A DNA stretch of 64,000 bases from Nitrosomonas marina (GCF_900111605.1 NZ_FOIA01000014.1:30624-94623); one strand, 5' to 3'. Counted from the stretch's first letter, positions 1-10,203 are shown. Made by a program: numbers and translations. The notes: a model not told the origin generated them from the letters alone.

Positions 1-2075
1 GGATCATTTCCCAATAGGGTCGATTCGATAGTAGCGGCAACCAGTGTCTCAAGATTACGCCGACCGATTTCCGGCTCAGCATATTTACTACTGATAACCT
101 CGCCCTGCTCTGTAACACGAATCTGACCATTCACGCTGCCTGGCGGTTGTGCCATGATACCCTGATAGCTCGGGCCGCCACCCCGGCCAACCGTTCCGCC
201 ACGCCCATGAAATAGTCTTAATTCGATTTGATGCCTGGCAAACACTTTGGCCAGCTCAATTTCAGCTTTGTAGATCTCCCAGTTGGAAGTAATGAAACCA
301 CCATCTTTATTACTGTCCGAGTATCCCAGCATGACCTCCTGCACATTGCCGCGCGAAAAAAGAAGCTTTTTGTAGTATGGCAAAGAAAACAGCTGATCCA
401 TAATATTACTGCAACTGCGCAAATCCGCTATGGTTTCGAATAAAGGAATAATATTTAAACCCATGTGCGGATTCTCACCGGCCTGCAGCAAGCCGACTTC
501 TTTTAGAAGCAACGCCACTTCCAATACATTAATAATATGCGTGGTCATGGAAATGATGTAATTGGGAATAGCTGCATGACCGAAACGTTGATGAATTTCT
601 GCGGCCATTTGCAGGATACGCAACTCATTCTGGGTAGATTCAGAGTATTCCAAATACGGCGAAAGCAATGGACGCGGGCTACTGATTTCATCAAGCAGCC
701 AGCTAACGCGCTCATCCTCTGACATAGCGAAATAATCCTCTCCATGTGTCGCCTGCTCATACAGTTCGGCCACGACCTGTTCATGTACTTTACTGTGCTG
801 ACGCATGTCCAGCGGTGCCAGGTGAAAGCCAAAAACATCCGCTGCCCGTCTCAAGTTACGCAAAGCACCTCGTGCTATCCAGTTTGCCTGATGATATTTG
901 AGCGATTTAATAATCGTATCGAGATCATGTACAAATTCGGCACAATCTGCATATGGAGCAGCACCATCTACCAGTTCTTTACGCCAAACGGTATGGCCCA
1001 GCTGCTGACTGGTTGCCGCCAGGCGTGCGCTAATACCAATAAATGCACGGCGATACGGCTCATCTATACGGCAGGCAGGCACTTCCGGGCATGCGGCTGC
1101 CAGTTCCTCCAGTTCATCGGTTATATTGATCAACCGCTCGGCCAGGCTCATGGTATGGCCGATTCTTTCCACTTCCTCGAGATAATAATCGAGCGCCAGC
1201 GCTGACTGCTGTTCAATCGCGTACAACATCACCTGATGCGTAACAAAAGGATTGCCGTCTCTATCGCCGCCAATCCAGCTGCCGATGCGCAGAAATGAAT
1301 TTACCCGGGGAGCTTTGTCACCCATATGGCGTTCCAGAAGATTCTCAATCTTCGCATAGATATAGGGCACCTGCGACAAAAAGGTGTAGCTGTAATACGC
1401 CAGGCCATTATCAATTTCATCATGCACCGATAAACGTACAGAACGTAACATGCGTGTCAGCCATAAAATCTGAATCATGGTGCGCAAATTTTCTTCATTC
1501 TGGCGCATTTCATTCGGTGTTAACTGCGTCAGTGCACGCTCTTTCAATAGACGCTCTATTGTCAGCTGACAGTCCAGGATACTTCTACGCTGCACTTCAG
1601 TGGGATGCGCAGTCAGCACCGGAGAAACAACCGCCTTTGAAAAAAACTTAGCCAGCGATACGCTATCGATACCGCTTTCCAATACCCGCTCCAACGCCAG
1701 CGTTACGCTGCCGGCCTGAGGCGGAGAGCCCGCACAAAGATGGGCGCGACGGCGGCGATTATGGTGTACATCCTCAGCAATATTTGAAAGCTGAGAAAAA
1801 TAACTGAATGCCCTTACGACAACAACAGTTGCTCTGTTACTGAGTTTTGTAAGTATCTGATCCAGTTCCTGTCGTGCCTGTGGATCCTGTTCTCGGTGAA
1901 AACGTATAGCAGTTTGCCGGATTTTTTCAACCAGATCGAAAGACGCATCTCCTTCCTGCTCCCGCAAAATTTCTCCCAATATGCGGCCCAATAAGCGAAT
2001 ATCTTCTCGAAGTGGCAAATCCTTATCATCTGTGGATTCGTTTAAAGGATGATTTTCAAAACCTACAATATGCAT
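1..2075 (-). CDS. ppc: Phosphoenolpyruvate carboxylase, 3'-truncated by window edge
   Basis: Carboxylates phosphoenolpyruvate to oxaloacetate, an anaplerotic reaction that feeds the TCA cycle of an autotroph. The minus-strand frame is open from the ATG at 2075 to base 1 (about 690 codons; the family is usually 880-950 residues), so the C-terminus lies outside the window. Both family signatures are present: VLTAHPTEVQRRS near residue 152, with the catalytic His, and VMLGYSDSNKDGG near residue 580. The glycine-rich FHGRGGTVGRGGGP loop follows, near residue 610. The N-terminus begins MHIVGFENHP and has no strong ribosome binding site. It is divergent from hemC. Identification is secure; the exact start is a little less so. 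Confidence 0.96.
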   Translation of the reverse strand, partial: MHIVGFENHPLNESTDDKDLPLREDIRLLGRILGEILREQEGDASFDLVEKIRQTAIRFHREQDPQARQELDQILTKLSNRATVVVVRAFSYFSQLSNIAEDVHHNRRRRAHLCAGSPPQAGSVTLALERVLESGIDSVSLAKFFSKAVVSPVLTAHPTEVQRRSILDCQLTIERLLKERALTQLTPNEMRQNEENLRTMIQILWLTRMLRSVRLSVHDEIDNGLAYYSYTFLSQVPYIYAKIENLLERHMGDKAPRVNSFLRIGSWIGGDRDGNPFVTHQVMLYAIEQQSALALDYYLEEVERIGHTMSLAERLINITDELEELAAACPEVPACRIDEPYRRAFIGISARLAATSQQLGHTVWRKELVDGAAPYADCAEFVHDLDTIIKSLKYHQANWIARGALRNLRRAADVFGFHLAPLDMRQHSKVHEQVVAELYEQATHGEDYFAMSEDERVSWLLDEISSPRPLLSPYLEYSESTQNELRILQMAAEIHQRFGHAAIPNYIISMTTHIINVLEVALLLKEVGLLQAGENPHMGLNIIPLFETIADLRSCSNIMDQLFSLPYYKKLLFSRGNVQEVMLGYSDSNKDGGFITSNWEIYKAEIELAKVFARHQIELRLFHGRGGTVGRGGGPSYQGIMAQPPGSVNGQIRVTEQGEVISSKYAEPEIGRRNLETLVAATIESTLLGND

Positions 2076-2144
2076 ACTGTTTCTTCGCCCTTACATTAAA
2101 ATTTTTCAGATAATGCTTTTAATCAGTTTTGGAACGGTTTGTGT

Positions 2145-2175
2145 TTGTCCAAGCGATCGTGGCTCATGCTAAAAT
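2145..2175 (+). promoter_or_regulatory. Possible sigma70 promoter for hemC
   Basis: TTGTCC at 2145-2150 and TAAAAT at 2170-2175 are separated by 19 bases, about 50 bases upstream of the preferred hemC start at 2225. The match is weak and the spacing is long. If real, it excludes the longer hemC reading frame that opens at 2129. Confidence 0.3.
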
Positions 2176-2224
2176 GACTGCCGATCAATCAAGAAAATTT
2201 TCATTTTTATTATTTTTTTACTGC

Positions 2225-3178
2225 ATGTCCAGCTCATTCTCCATCCCAAAACGCATTACTATCGCGTCCCGTGAAAGTCTGCTTGCTATGTGGCAAGCCA
2301 AACACATACGACAATGTTTGAACCAATTATACCCGCAAACCGAAGTTAACATACTCGGCATGACAACCAAAGGGGATCAGATACTTGACAAGTCCTTATC
2401 AAAAATTGGCGGGAAAGGTCTTTTTATCAAAGAGTTAGAGCAGGCCCTGGAAGACGGGCGCGCCGATATTGCTGTACACTCCATGAAGGACATGCCTATG
2501 AATGTACCCGAAGGGTTCATTCTGGCGGCTATTACTGAGCGTGAAGACCCTCGCGATGCGTTCGTTTCCAATCAGTATGAAAATCTTGAGGAACTGCCCT
2601 CGGGTAGTATAGTAGGCACTTCCAGCCTGCGGCGAGAAAGCCAGCTACGCGCACAATTTCCCCATTTGAATGTTAATCCACTGCGGGGAAATGTGCAGAC
2701 CCGTCTGCGCAAATTGGATGAAGGTCAGTATGCTGCAATTATTCTTGCCGCCGCTGGGCTGAAACGGCTGGAATTGTCAGACCGCATCACAGCATTGCTA
2801 AATCCCGAACAAAGCCTGCCCGCAGTTGGACAGGGCGCTCTAGGTATCGAATGCCGTCATGACCGGCCCGATCTTGTTGCGCTATTGCAACCCCTGCATC
2901 ATCAGAAAACAGCTTATTGCGTAAAGGCGGAGCGCGCGATGAGCCGTGTATTGGGCGGCAGCTGTCAGATTCCACTGGGCGCATTCGCAGAAATAGAGAA
3001 TAATCAGCTGAAACTACGTGGCTTTGTAGCCAGCCCGGACGGCACACAATTTGTACGTGATACGGTGAGCGGAAATCTGGAAAGCGGGGAAGACATGGGT
3101 AAAAACATGGCGCAGAATTTGATTGCACAGGGTGCCGATAAAATTCTTGCAGCCATCGAAACACAACACAGCTGGTAA
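2225..3178 (+). CDS. hemC: Hydroxymethylbilane synthase (porphobilinogen deaminase)
   Basis: Joins four porphobilinogen molecules into hydroxymethylbilane in cytosolic haem synthesis, a heavy demand in a cytochrome-rich ammonia oxidiser. The protein is 317 residues from the ATG at 2225. Family features are the N-terminal [15 protein letters not shown], the substrate-binding SMKDMP and TSSLRRESQ segments, and [11 protein letters not shown], in which Cys at about residue 247 carries the dipyrromethane cofactor. The frame is open back to 2129, but the extra 32 residues are not family-like, so 2225 was chosen; no clear Shine-Dalgarno precedes it. The gene is followed two bases later by hemD. Confidence 0.95.
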   Translation: MSSSFSIPKRITIASRESLLAMWQAKHIRQCLNQLYPQTEVNILGMTTKGDQILDKSLSKIGGKGLFIKELEQALEDGRADIAVHSMKDMPMNVPEGFILAAITEREDPRDAFVSNQYENLEELPSGSIVGTSSLRRESQLRAQFPHLNVNPLRGNVQTRLRKLDEGQYAAIILAAAGLKRLELSDRITALLNPEQSLPAVGQGALGIECRHDRPDLVALLQPLHHQKTAYCVKAERAMSRVLGGSCQIPLGAFAEIENNQLKLRGFVASPDGTQFVRDTVSGNLESGEDMGKNMAQNLIAQGADKILAAIETQHSW

Positions 3179-3180
3179 CA

Positions 3181-3981
3181 ATGAATCAGGCATTCAGGCC
3201 GCTGCACAAAATCAATGTACTGGTAACCCGGCCTGAGCATCAGTGTGCTTTTTTGGCTGAAAATATCCACAAAATGGGTGGCAATGCCGTCATTTTCCCG
3301 GTATTGGAGATAACCGATACCAAAAATAAAAAACCATTACTTGACCTCATCCAGCGACTGGATACGTTTGAATTGGCAATTTTTGTCAGCCCCAATGCTG
3401 TCCACAAAGCCATGCCATTGATTCAATCATACTACAAGACGCCGGGACCGTTGCCAGCACATATAAAAATTGCCGCTGTCGGCAAAAGTACTGCACTCGC
3501 ACTAAAAGAATATGGTGTTGATCATGTCATCGCACCAACAAAGCGTTTCGACAGCGAAGCATTACTTGAACAAGATGCATTACTAAACGTGTCCGGAAAA
3601 CGTGTGATTATTTTTCGTGGCAATGACGGACGGCCGTTACTTGGCGAAACGCTGATTAAGCGTGGCGCATTGCTGGAATATGCCGAATGTTACCGACGCA
3701 GCAAACCGGATATCGACCCCAGCGAGCTTATCTCAAACTGGTCTCGAGGAAAAATAAATGCTGTAATTATCACAAGCTCGGAAGGATTACAAAATTTATT
3801 TGACATAATTGGCACCCATGGCCAACAATTGCTGAAAATAACACCTGTGTTTACTGCACACGAACGTATTGCCAGTATTGCACGAAAAGCCGGTCTCAAG
3901 ACAGTGGTACAGACTACGGAAAGCGGAGATAAAGGTATACTGCAGGGAATGCAGGAATATTTTTGTGTTAATAAAAAATAA
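3181..3981 (+). CDS. hemD: Uroporphyrinogen-III synthase
   Basis: Cyclises hydroxymethylbilane with inversion of ring D to give uroporphyrinogen III, the branch point to haem and sirohaem. The 266-residue protein matches the family length. It shows the N-terminal VLVTRPEHQ strand and the two alternating Rossmann-like lobes (AIFVSPNAV, IAAVGKSTA, VIIFRGNDGR, AVIITSSEGL). Sequence conservation is low across this family, so the call also rests on its position two bases after hemC and upstream of hemY. It is probably co-transcribed with hemC. Confidence 0.92.
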   Translation: MNQAFRPLHKINVLVTRPEHQCAFLAENIHKMGGNAVIFPVLEITDTKNKKPLLDLIQRLDTFELAIFVSPNAVHKAMPLIQSYYKTPGPLPAHIKIAAVGKSTALALKEYGVDHVIAPTKRFDSEALLEQDALLNVSGKRVIIFRGNDGRPLLGETLIKRGALLEYAECYRRSKPDIDPSELISNWSRGKINAVIITSSEGLQNLFDIIGTHGQQLLKITPVFTAHERIASIARKAGLKTVVQTTESGDKGILQGMQEYFCVNKK

Positions 3982-4231
3982 CATTTGTTTTTCTGTAACA
4001 ATGTTGTTCACATGAAACAGGGCTGGAATGCTTCATGCGAACACACCGGGGAGCATCAAACGTTGTGATTGATTGAGATAGTATTTAGTAATGAAAAACC
4101 TGGACCTTGAACTGCATTGCTTCGAAGATTGAACAAATGGATATCACGACAACTGCACCAGGCACGTTAGTCATATCCAGCAAATCTGCGCACAATCTGA
4201 TTTTAGGTGCCAGCAATAACAAGGAGAAGAT

Positions 4232-5407
4232 ATGAGACTGATACTTTGGGTGTTAGTACTGTTTGCTGCTGCAGTTGCCGTTGCACTGGCCATCGAAGAG
4301 TATGGAACAGGTCATCTTGTCGTGGAAGTACCACAATTTGAAAAAATTGAAGTGTCCCTTGATTACGCCTTAGCTGGTTTAATTGCGGCATTTATTGTTT
4401 TTTACATTCTGGTTCGAATTTTGAACGGATTACTGAATCGCCGGGATATCAGAGCAGAATCTTTGATGCAGACTGGTATAAAAGCTTTTTTTGAGGGTGA
4501 TTACGATTATGCCAAAAAATGCGGTGCAAAAGGCTTTAAACTGGCAAAAACACCGCTCGTTAAAGCTATTAATTCGGTAATCGCAATACGTTCGGCCCAA
4601 CAGACAGCGGATATTTCGACACGTAACAAACTACTGGAAAAAACAGCGAAAACCTTACAGGATGAAAGAGCCCTGCACCTGGTAACCAAAGCCGAAATGC
4701 AGCTCAATGACGGCAATTATCAGGATGCTTTGAATACTCTGCAGGAGTTATATTCTACTGGCGGCCTGCAACCCACAGCCGTTCTGGAATTAGAGATGGA
4801 AGCACAACGGCAGTCCTGCAACTGGGATGCTGTGCTGGAAATCAGTCGCATTCTGATTCATCGCCACCCGTTGAACAAAAAACATTATGAAGCCATTCAG
4901 CATCATGCGCACCTTGAAAATTTTAAAATCAAGACGACTGATCTCGGTGCACTGAACAAATACTGGAACAGTTTATCTGAAACCGAGCAAAAAAGCAGTC
5001 GTGTGGCAGCGGCCGCAACTCGCGCTTATATCGCTTTGGGCGACTGCGCTACTGCACATAAAATTGTGGAACAAAATGTGAAAACGGACTGGGACCCGGA
5101 ATTAATTGCTTTGTACTCAGAATGTCTGAATTATCATGTCAACAGACAAATTGAATGCGCAGAAGTCTGGCTGAAATCACAGCCAAACAATGCTGGCCTG
5201 CTGTTAACACTTGGCAAATTATGCACACATTGCGAGCTTTGGGGAAAAGCGCAGAATTATCTGGAAGCCAGCCTGTCTGTCGAACCAACACCAATTGCAC
5301 ACTTTGCTTTGGCGCAACTGAATGAAAAACTGGGCAAACATGAGCAGGCTATGGATCAGTATAACAAAGCTCTTGAATTGACTCTTAAACGGAGCTGTTC
5401 AAGCTAA
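4232..5407 (+). CDS. hemY: HemY-type TPR membrane protein of the haem operon
   Basis: The 391-residue protein has two N-terminal membrane segments (about residues 2-20 and 45-66) and a TPR-rich cytoplasmic or periplasmic remainder, ending in a clear TPR (AHFALAQLNEKLGKHEQA). This is the proteobacterial HemY of hemCDXY operons, a proposed scaffold in haem synthesis; it is not the Gram-positive protoporphyrinogen oxidase of the same name. The start is supported by AAGGAG five bases upstream. A 250-base gap separates it from hemD, and the usual intervening hemX is absent. The gap holds no convincing gene. Confidence 0.88.
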   Translation: MRLILWVLVLFAAAVAVALAIEEYGTGHLVVEVPQFEKIEVSLDYALAGLIAAFIVFYILVRILNGLLNRRDIRAESLMQTGIKAFFEGDYDYAKKCGAKGFKLAKTPLVKAINSVIAIRSAQQTADISTRNKLLEKTAKTLQDERALHLVTKAEMQLNDGNYQDALNTLQELYSTGGLQPTAVLELEMEAQRQSCNWDAVLEISRILIHRHPLNKKHYEAIQHHAHLENFKIKTTDLGALNKYWNSLSETEQKSSRVAAAATRAYIALGDCATAHKIVEQNVKTDWDPELIALYSECLNYHVNRQIECAEVWLKSQPNNAGLLLTLGKLCTHCELWGKAQNYLEASLSVEPTPIAHFALAQLNEKLGKHEQAMDQYNKALELTLKRSCSS

Positions 5408-5474
5408 CCAGATCGCCAAAACAACAACAGTTAACATACTGCTGATTTGTATCGGATACTGATTTAATAAACAG

Positions 5475-6512
5475 CTATGATTGGCTGGTTGATGGCGTGA
5501 ATACATCAGAAAAAAAGCCGTCTCTGGGAAGTTTACGCAAAGCGGTAAAATCCTGATAGGCGGCTTTAACCATTACCGGGGAACCACAGGCATACACCTG
5601 ATGGCGCTCAAGTGTAGAAAAATCTTCCATAACTGCTTGATGTACAAAACCAGTTCTGCCCTTCCAATTATCTTCGGGTAGCGCATCAGACAATACGGGA
5701 ATAAATGTGAAATTGTCATGTTGCTGTTGCCATTGCTCAGCCAGCTCTGCCATATAAAGATCGGCTTTGGTGCGCACACCCCAGTAGAGTCTCATCGTGC
5801 GTTTGTGATCTTTGCCGGACTCCTGATAAAAAACATGCTCAAGAATACTTTTTATCGGCGCAAAACCTGTACCACCAGCAATGAAAATAATCGGCACATC
5901 GTCGACAGTGTCTCGCAGAAAAAATGAGCCAAGCGGCCCTTCGAAGCGAAGAATGTCCTTCACCTTCATTTTGGTAAATACATGCTCTGCAAATACCCCC
6001 CCCGGATAATTGCGTGCATGCAATTGCAACACATCATCATCATGTGGTGCATTTGCAAGTGAAAAGCTACGCCGCTTACCGTCTTTAAGCAGGATATCAA
6101 TATACTGACCTGCAAGAAACTGAAGACGCTGGTTGGCGGGCAATTTAAGAGAAATAATCATCACATCCGGTGCAACTCGTTCAAGCTTTTCAACACGGGT
6201 CGGCAATGTTTTAATCTCGATATCCTTAATTGCGCCAATTTCATGACATTCGATGACCAGATCGGATAGTGGTGACGCACAACAAAACAATGCGAGGCCG
6301 GTCCGTTTTTCGTCTTCTGTCAGTGTTTCCTCATCATAGTTTCCGTAATCGACAGAACCGCTTAGAATTCTGCCTTTACAGATTCCACAGGAACCGTTAC
6401 GGCATCCATAGGGCAATGAAAAACCTTCCCGCAAAGCGGATTGCAAAATAGTTTCACCTCGTGCAACATGCAAAACATGCTCACTGGGCTTTATAATAAT
6501 TCGACGCGACAT
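5475..6512 (-). CDS. 2Fe-2S ferredoxin/flavin NAD(P)H oxidoreductase (CDP-6-deoxy-delta-3,4-glucoseen reductase-like)
   Basis: Three domains are visible in 345 residues. A plant-type ferredoxin domain holds the cluster cysteines in GCRNGSCGICKGR, with the fourth Cys in LALFCC. An FAD-binding barrel carries RRSFSLAN. An NAD(P)-binding domain carries IFIAGGTGFAPIKS and ends with VYACGSPVMV. This is the architecture of AscD/RfbI-type reductases and of electron-transfer components of oxygenases; the physiological acceptor cannot be read from sequence. The ATG at 6512 (MSRRIIIKPS) was chosen over 6560 because the longer form overlaps the divergent gene and adds a non-family leader. Confidence 0.88.
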   Translation of the reverse strand: MSRRIIIKPSEHVLHVARGETILQSALREGFSLPYGCRNGSCGICKGRILSGSVDYGNYDEETLTEDEKRTGLALFCCASPLSDLVIECHEIGAIKDIEIKTLPTRVEKLERVAPDVMIISLKLPANQRLQFLAGQYIDILLKDGKRRSFSLANAPHDDDVLQLHARNYPGGVFAEHVFTKMKVKDILRFEGPLGSFFLRDTVDDVPIIFIAGGTGFAPIKSILEHVFYQESGKDHKRTMRLYWGVRTKADLYMAELAEQWQQQHDNFTFIPVLSDALPEDNWKGRTGFVHQAVMEDFSTLERHQVYACGSPVMVKAAYQDFTALRKLPRDGFFSDVFTPSTSQS

Positions 6513-6559
6513 GTGATTGTTGAGCAAAGAACTAAAAATAAACAGGAAGAAAACATTCA

Positions 6560-7459
6560 ATGAAAAAAACAGTGCTCATTGTTGGGTGCGGCGATATTGC
6601 GCTACGCACCGTACGGTTATTGCGAACTCACTACCGGTTGTTCGGCTTATTTCGTAACCCGGAAAAAGCTGAGCCCTTTCGTCTGTTGGGTGTCATGCCC
6701 GTCATAGGCGATCTGGACCAACCTGACAGCCTCGGTCGGATCGCAGGCATTGCACAAATTGTGATACATCTGGCACCCCCCCCACATCGCGGCACCCGGG
6801 ATACACGCACAGCGAATTTGCTCTCTGCACTATCAAGACAGACAAAATCCAAACATATGATTCTACCACAACGGTTTATCTATATCAGTACCAGCGGTGT
6901 ATATGGAGATTGCCAAGGTGCCTTGATAGACGAAACCAGGCCGCTGAATCCTCTGAGTGACCGCGCCATGCGCAGGAAGAATGCTGAAACCCAAATCCGC
7001 AAATGGAGCATCCGCAATCACGTACCTGTTTCGATATTGCGCGTACCGGGGATTTACGCCGAAAGCCGTCTGCCCTTGAAGCGTATCCGGGAAAGTCTGC
7101 CGGCTTTTGTCGACAAAGATGACGGCTATACCAACCATATTCATGCCGATGATCTTGCGCATATCATCTGTGCAACGATACACCGTGCAAGACCCGGCAG
7201 AACTTACAACACAACTGACGACACAGAAATGAAAATGGGGGACTATTTCGACCTCGTTGCTGATCGATTCGGCCTTCCCCGTCCTCCACGCATTCCGCGT
7301 GATCAGGCTAATGGTCGCATCTCGCCAGCCATGCTGTCTTTTATGAATGAATCCAGACGTATCAGCAACTCCCGCATGAAGAAAGAGTTACGCATCAAAC
7401 TGCAGTACCCAACGGTCATAGAGGGAATTCAGGGTGCACTCTCATCTATAGCAAAGTAA
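6560..7459 (+). CDS. NAD(P)-dependent epimerase/dehydratase family protein (extended SDR)
   Basis: Rossmann-fold protein of 299 residues beginning MKKTVLIVGCGDIA, the nucleotide-binding glycine motif. The extended-SDR core has an S-T-S-G-V-Y-G-D segment (ISTSGVYGD, catalytic Ser/Tyr region) and the conserved ILRVPGIY. It resembles the YeeZ-like group of NAD-dependent epimerases often found singly in betaproteobacteria. Substrate is unknown. A weak AGGAAG lies upstream. It is divergent from the reductase at 5475-6512, with about 48 bases between the two starts. Confidence 0.82.
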   Translation: MKKTVLIVGCGDIALRTVRLLRTHYRLFGLFRNPEKAEPFRLLGVMPVIGDLDQPDSLGRIAGIAQIVIHLAPPPHRGTRDTRTANLLSALSRQTKSKHMILPQRFIYISTSGVYGDCQGALIDETRPLNPLSDRAMRRKNAETQIRKWSIRNHVPVSILRVPGIYAESRLPLKRIRESLPAFVDKDDGYTNHIHADDLAHIICATIHRARPGRTYNTTDDTEMKMGDYFDLVADRFGLPRPPRIPRDQANGRISPAMLSFMNESRRISNSRMKKELRIKLQYPTVIEGIQGALSSIAK

Positions 7460-7533
7460 ATCGACAACTCAATCTTTAGAAATACAGTTGATCGAAAAAA
7501 CTGCGGCTGATAATTGACGATCTCTATAGAGAA

Positions 7534-7724
7534 TTAAACCCAGATTTTCCATTAGCGATTTCCCAATAACGAAAAACCAATCAAATAAACAACTTGTGTC
7601 AAAATCTCCAGGAAGGAAAACTGGCAGATTTAAGCAATTCAAATTTATAGAAACAACCTTATATTCAACAGATTTCTCTAATGGCTTCCATTAGAAATTT
7701 TCCGAACGGGAAATCTGGGTTAAA
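7534..7724. repeat. 191-bp element bounded by imperfect 17-bp inverted repeats
   Basis: TTAAACCCAGATTTTCC at 7534-7550 is matched inverted by 7708-7724 (15 of 17 positions). Inside each end there is also a related direct motif, TTCCATTAG followed by ATTTCC or ATTTTCC (7547-7564 and 7686-7703). No open frame lies inside. The layout fits a small non-autonomous transposable element or the merged ends of a deleted insertion sequence. I did not identify the parent IS. Confidence 0.55.
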
Positions 7725-8071
7725 TATCAATAGCCAGAGTTTGGTCGACAATGGGAGCATCTCGAAACAATTACACAAAGGTTCATGTGAAATTCTTCTC
7801 TGAGGAAACTGCGAGCGTGCTTTTCCCGGGTAAAATCACAAAACAATTTAGATATGGCTAACAATTCCTCAAACACCAGCACGGCATAAGGCAACAAAGA
7901 TTTCTTGCATTTTATCGCCGTCCCGAAAATTCCCAGACAAATTCTTCAATGTCTCGTTGTAATGAATTGAAAAGGCAAATACACAAATTCCCAGGCACCT
8001 TGTCGAATTAAAGTTTCAATTGATTAAGTCGTAGAAAGAATTTTCTAACCAAGAATGTTGGGCTCGACATT
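7725..8071. other. Gene-poor interval
   Basis: About 350 bases of AT-rich sequence with no credible coding frame on either strand. It may include decayed IS sequence because it directly adjoins the inverted-repeat element, but no transposase motif was recognised. Confidence 0.4.
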
Positions 8072-8266
8072 ATGAAAATAAGCGTAAATTATAAATCTGG
8101 ACAACGACAAACATTTATTGTGCCAAAAACGATGCTAGCAACGGATTTTCGAAACCTGGCGGAGGAAATTGGAGGAAAAATAGAAAATATTGAATTCTCA
8201 TTGGAAGACCAGCATATAAGTCTTCGTAACACTGAATTACAAGAATCGCTGCACTTAACCGAATAA
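8072..8266 (+). CDS. Small hypothetical protein (64 aa)
   Basis: Open frame starting ATG with a hydrophilic product (MKISVNYKSGQRQ) of 64 residues. It alternates short basic and acidic segments and has no signal peptide or membrane segment. No recognisable domain, no good Shine-Dalgarno, and no close neighbour on the same strand. It could be a genuine small orphan or chance. Confidence 0.35.
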   Translation: MKISVNYKSGQRQTFIVPKTMLATDFRNLAEEIGGKIENIEFSLEDQHISLRNTELQESLHLTE

Positions 8267-8360
8267 AAAAGAATATATTGCTTGCCTGACAGACACAAGC
8301 ATGACATGTTCATAAACTCAGCCACTCATGAAATGGAGTTAGACTCGGTTATCATATGTT

Positions 8361-8810
8361 CTAAAACGGTATGTCGTCTTCCATATCATCAAATCCATTA
8401 CTACCCCTGTTGTATGTCGACTGGTCAGATCTTGGTTCATTAGTATTGTCCGCGGATGAATCAAAACTATCGCTGCCCGTCCGACCACCCAACATTTTCA
8501 TGTCCGTGGCAATAATCTCGGTGGTATAACGGTCTACACCGTTTTTATCAGTCCATTTTCTGGTTTCCAGCCTGCCTTCGACGTAAACCGAACGTCCCTT
8601 CTTCAGATACTCTCCCGCAATTTCAGCCAGCTTTCGGTAAAAAGTAACGCGATGCCACTCTGTTTTTTCCTGCTTCTCGCCGTTTTTGTCTTTCCAGTTT
8701 TCTGTAGTCGCTACGGAAATATTCGTCACAGCATCGCCACTAGACATATAGCGCGTTTCAGGATCTCTTCCGAGATTACCGATGAGTATAACTTTATTGA
8801 CTGAAGCCAT
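8361..8810 (-). CDS. ssb: Single-stranded DNA-binding protein
   Basis: Binds single-stranded DNA as a tetramer in replication, recombination and repair. The 149-residue protein has the OB-fold N-terminus ([18 protein letters not shown]), the conserved [12 protein letters not shown] and [15 protein letters not shown] segments, a glycine/serine/asparagine-rich linker from about residue 112, and the acidic protein-interaction tip DDIPF. Its start overlaps the end of the upstream MFS gene by 17 bases, so the two are probably co-transcribed. The gene order MFS-ssb divergent from uvrA is common in betaproteobacteria. Confidence 0.97.
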   Translation of the reverse strand: MASVNKVILIGNLGRDPETRYMSSGDAVTNISVATTENWKDKNGEKQEKTEWHRVTFYRKLAEIAGEYLKKGRSVYVEGRLETRKWTDKNGVDRYTTEIIATDMKMLGGRTGSDSFDSSADNTNEPRSDQSTYNRGSNGFDDMEDDIPF

Positions 8811-10203
8811 TAGCTTCCCCCTCCTTATCTTCCAGCAACTTATTCACACTTTCTTCATCAAAACCCGCCATGTCAACCTTCAGGTAAGCAACTCTCTCGT
8901 TCGCCAGAACCAGCGCCTCGCGGACGCCGGATAATGCAGCGAGTTGCTCAGACAGTTGTTGTGACTTGCCCTTATCCATCTCCTGCACATGATACATCTT
9001 CGATCGAACCGCTGCTGGCGCTTTCATAGTGTATGCGAGTATGAACCATAATGCTAATAACCCACTGCAAAATGCATATAGCCCAAGATTACCGTGGTGT
9101 TCCATTAAATATCCCCCCACAGCGGCACCGGCAAAAGCCCCGAGAAACTGGGTGCTGCTATAGACACCTATTGCCGTACCTTTTGCTCCGACAGGTGCAA
9201 TTTTGGAAATCAGCGAAGGCAGACTGGCTTCGAGCAAGTTGAATGCGGCAAAAAATATCAGCAATGCAAACATTGTTCCCTGAATCGTGTCAACAGTCAT
9301 CGCCAGGAATATTTGGCCACATAGCAACAGCGCGATTGCGGCCACGAACACTTGTTTTAATCTGGCTTTCTTTTCTCCATAAATGATAGCCGGTATAACT
9401 AGCACCATGGAAAAAAACAAAACTGGCAAATAAATTTGCCAGTGATCTTCGACTGCCATGCCAGCCTCTCTTAATGTCAATGGCACGAGAAGCCAAAGCG
9501 CCATCAATGTAGCATGAAGCGCAAAAATGCCGTAGTTCAAACGTAACAGCTGCGCATTACGTAGTACACTGCCTAAACTGTCCGTTGACGCTTCTGTATC
9601 TGAGTGAAAGCGACTGATGTGCGGGTCGGGGACGAACAGTTTAACGATCAAAATTGCGGCCAGCGCCAGAATGCCTGTCATCGCAAAAATTCCCGGAACA
9701 CCAATCCATTGATTCAGCGCAGGTGCAACGGCCAGTGACAAGGCAAAAACTGCCCCGATCGTCATACCAATGACAGCCATCGCTTTGGTACGGTGTTCTT
9801 CCCGAGTCAAATCGGCGGCCAGCGCCATTATCGCGGCTGAAATCGCACCCGCTCCCTGTATGATGCGTCCGAATATCACCCAGTAAATATCGTCTGCTAA
9901 AGCAGCAACAAAGCTTCCAACGGCAAAAAGCAGCAAACCAAAATAAATAACCGGTTTTCGCCCTATTCGATCAGACAGCCAGCCCATCGGTATTTGCAGT
10001 ATTGCCTGTGTAAGGCCATAAGCACCCAGTGCAATGCCAACTAATGTATAGTTATCCCCCCCGGGCAAGTGTTCCGCGTAGAACGCAAAAACAGGCAAAA
10101 TAACGAACAATCCAAACATGCGCAAACCATAGATACTGGCTAATCCGGATGTAGCACGCCACTCTGTTCGCGACATTTTTTCAGATGATATTGAGGCAGA
10201 CAT
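8794..10203 (-). CDS. Major facilitator superfamily transporter with C-terminal HMA-like extension
   Basis: A 469-residue protein with about 12 predicted membrane segments. The MFS loop 2-3 signature is clear ([16 protein letters not shown]), and an [17 protein letters not shown] stretch sits in the second motif region. After the last membrane helix (about residue 395) a soluble tail of some 70 residues follows. Its ending ([21 protein letters not shown]) resembles the beta-alpha-beta end of heavy-metal-associated ferredoxin-like folds but lacks a CxxC metal site. Substrate is unknown; drug or metabolite efflux is the usual label. The gene overlaps ssb. Confidence 0.88.
   Translation of the reverse strand: MSASISSEKMSRTEWRATSGLASIYGLRMFGLFVILPVFAFYAEHLPGGDNYTLVGIALGAYGLTQAILQIPMGWLSDRIGRKPVIYFGLLLFAVGSFVAALADDIYWVIFGRIIQGAGAISAAIMALAADLTREEHRTKAMAVIGMTIGAVFALSLAVAPALNQWIGVPGIFAMTGILALAAILIVKLFVPDPHISRFHSDTEASTDSLGSVLRNAQLLRLNYGIFALHATLMALWLLVPLTLREAGMAVEDHWQIYLPVLFFSMVLVIPAIIYGEKKARLKQVFVAAIALLLCGQIFLAMTVDTIQGTMFALLIFFAAFNLLEASLPSLISKIAPVGAKGTAIGVYSSTQFLGAFAGAAVGGYLMEHHGNLGLYAFCSGLLALWFILAYTMKAPAAVRSKMYHVQEMDKGKSQQLSEQLAALSGVREALVLANERVAYLKVDMAGFDEESVNKLLEDKEGEANGFSQ

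Noticed and set aside
2129..2224. In-frame 32-codon extension of hemC
   Set aside because: The extra residues are not family-like, the family N-terminus begins after ATG 2225, and a possible -10 box lies within the extension.
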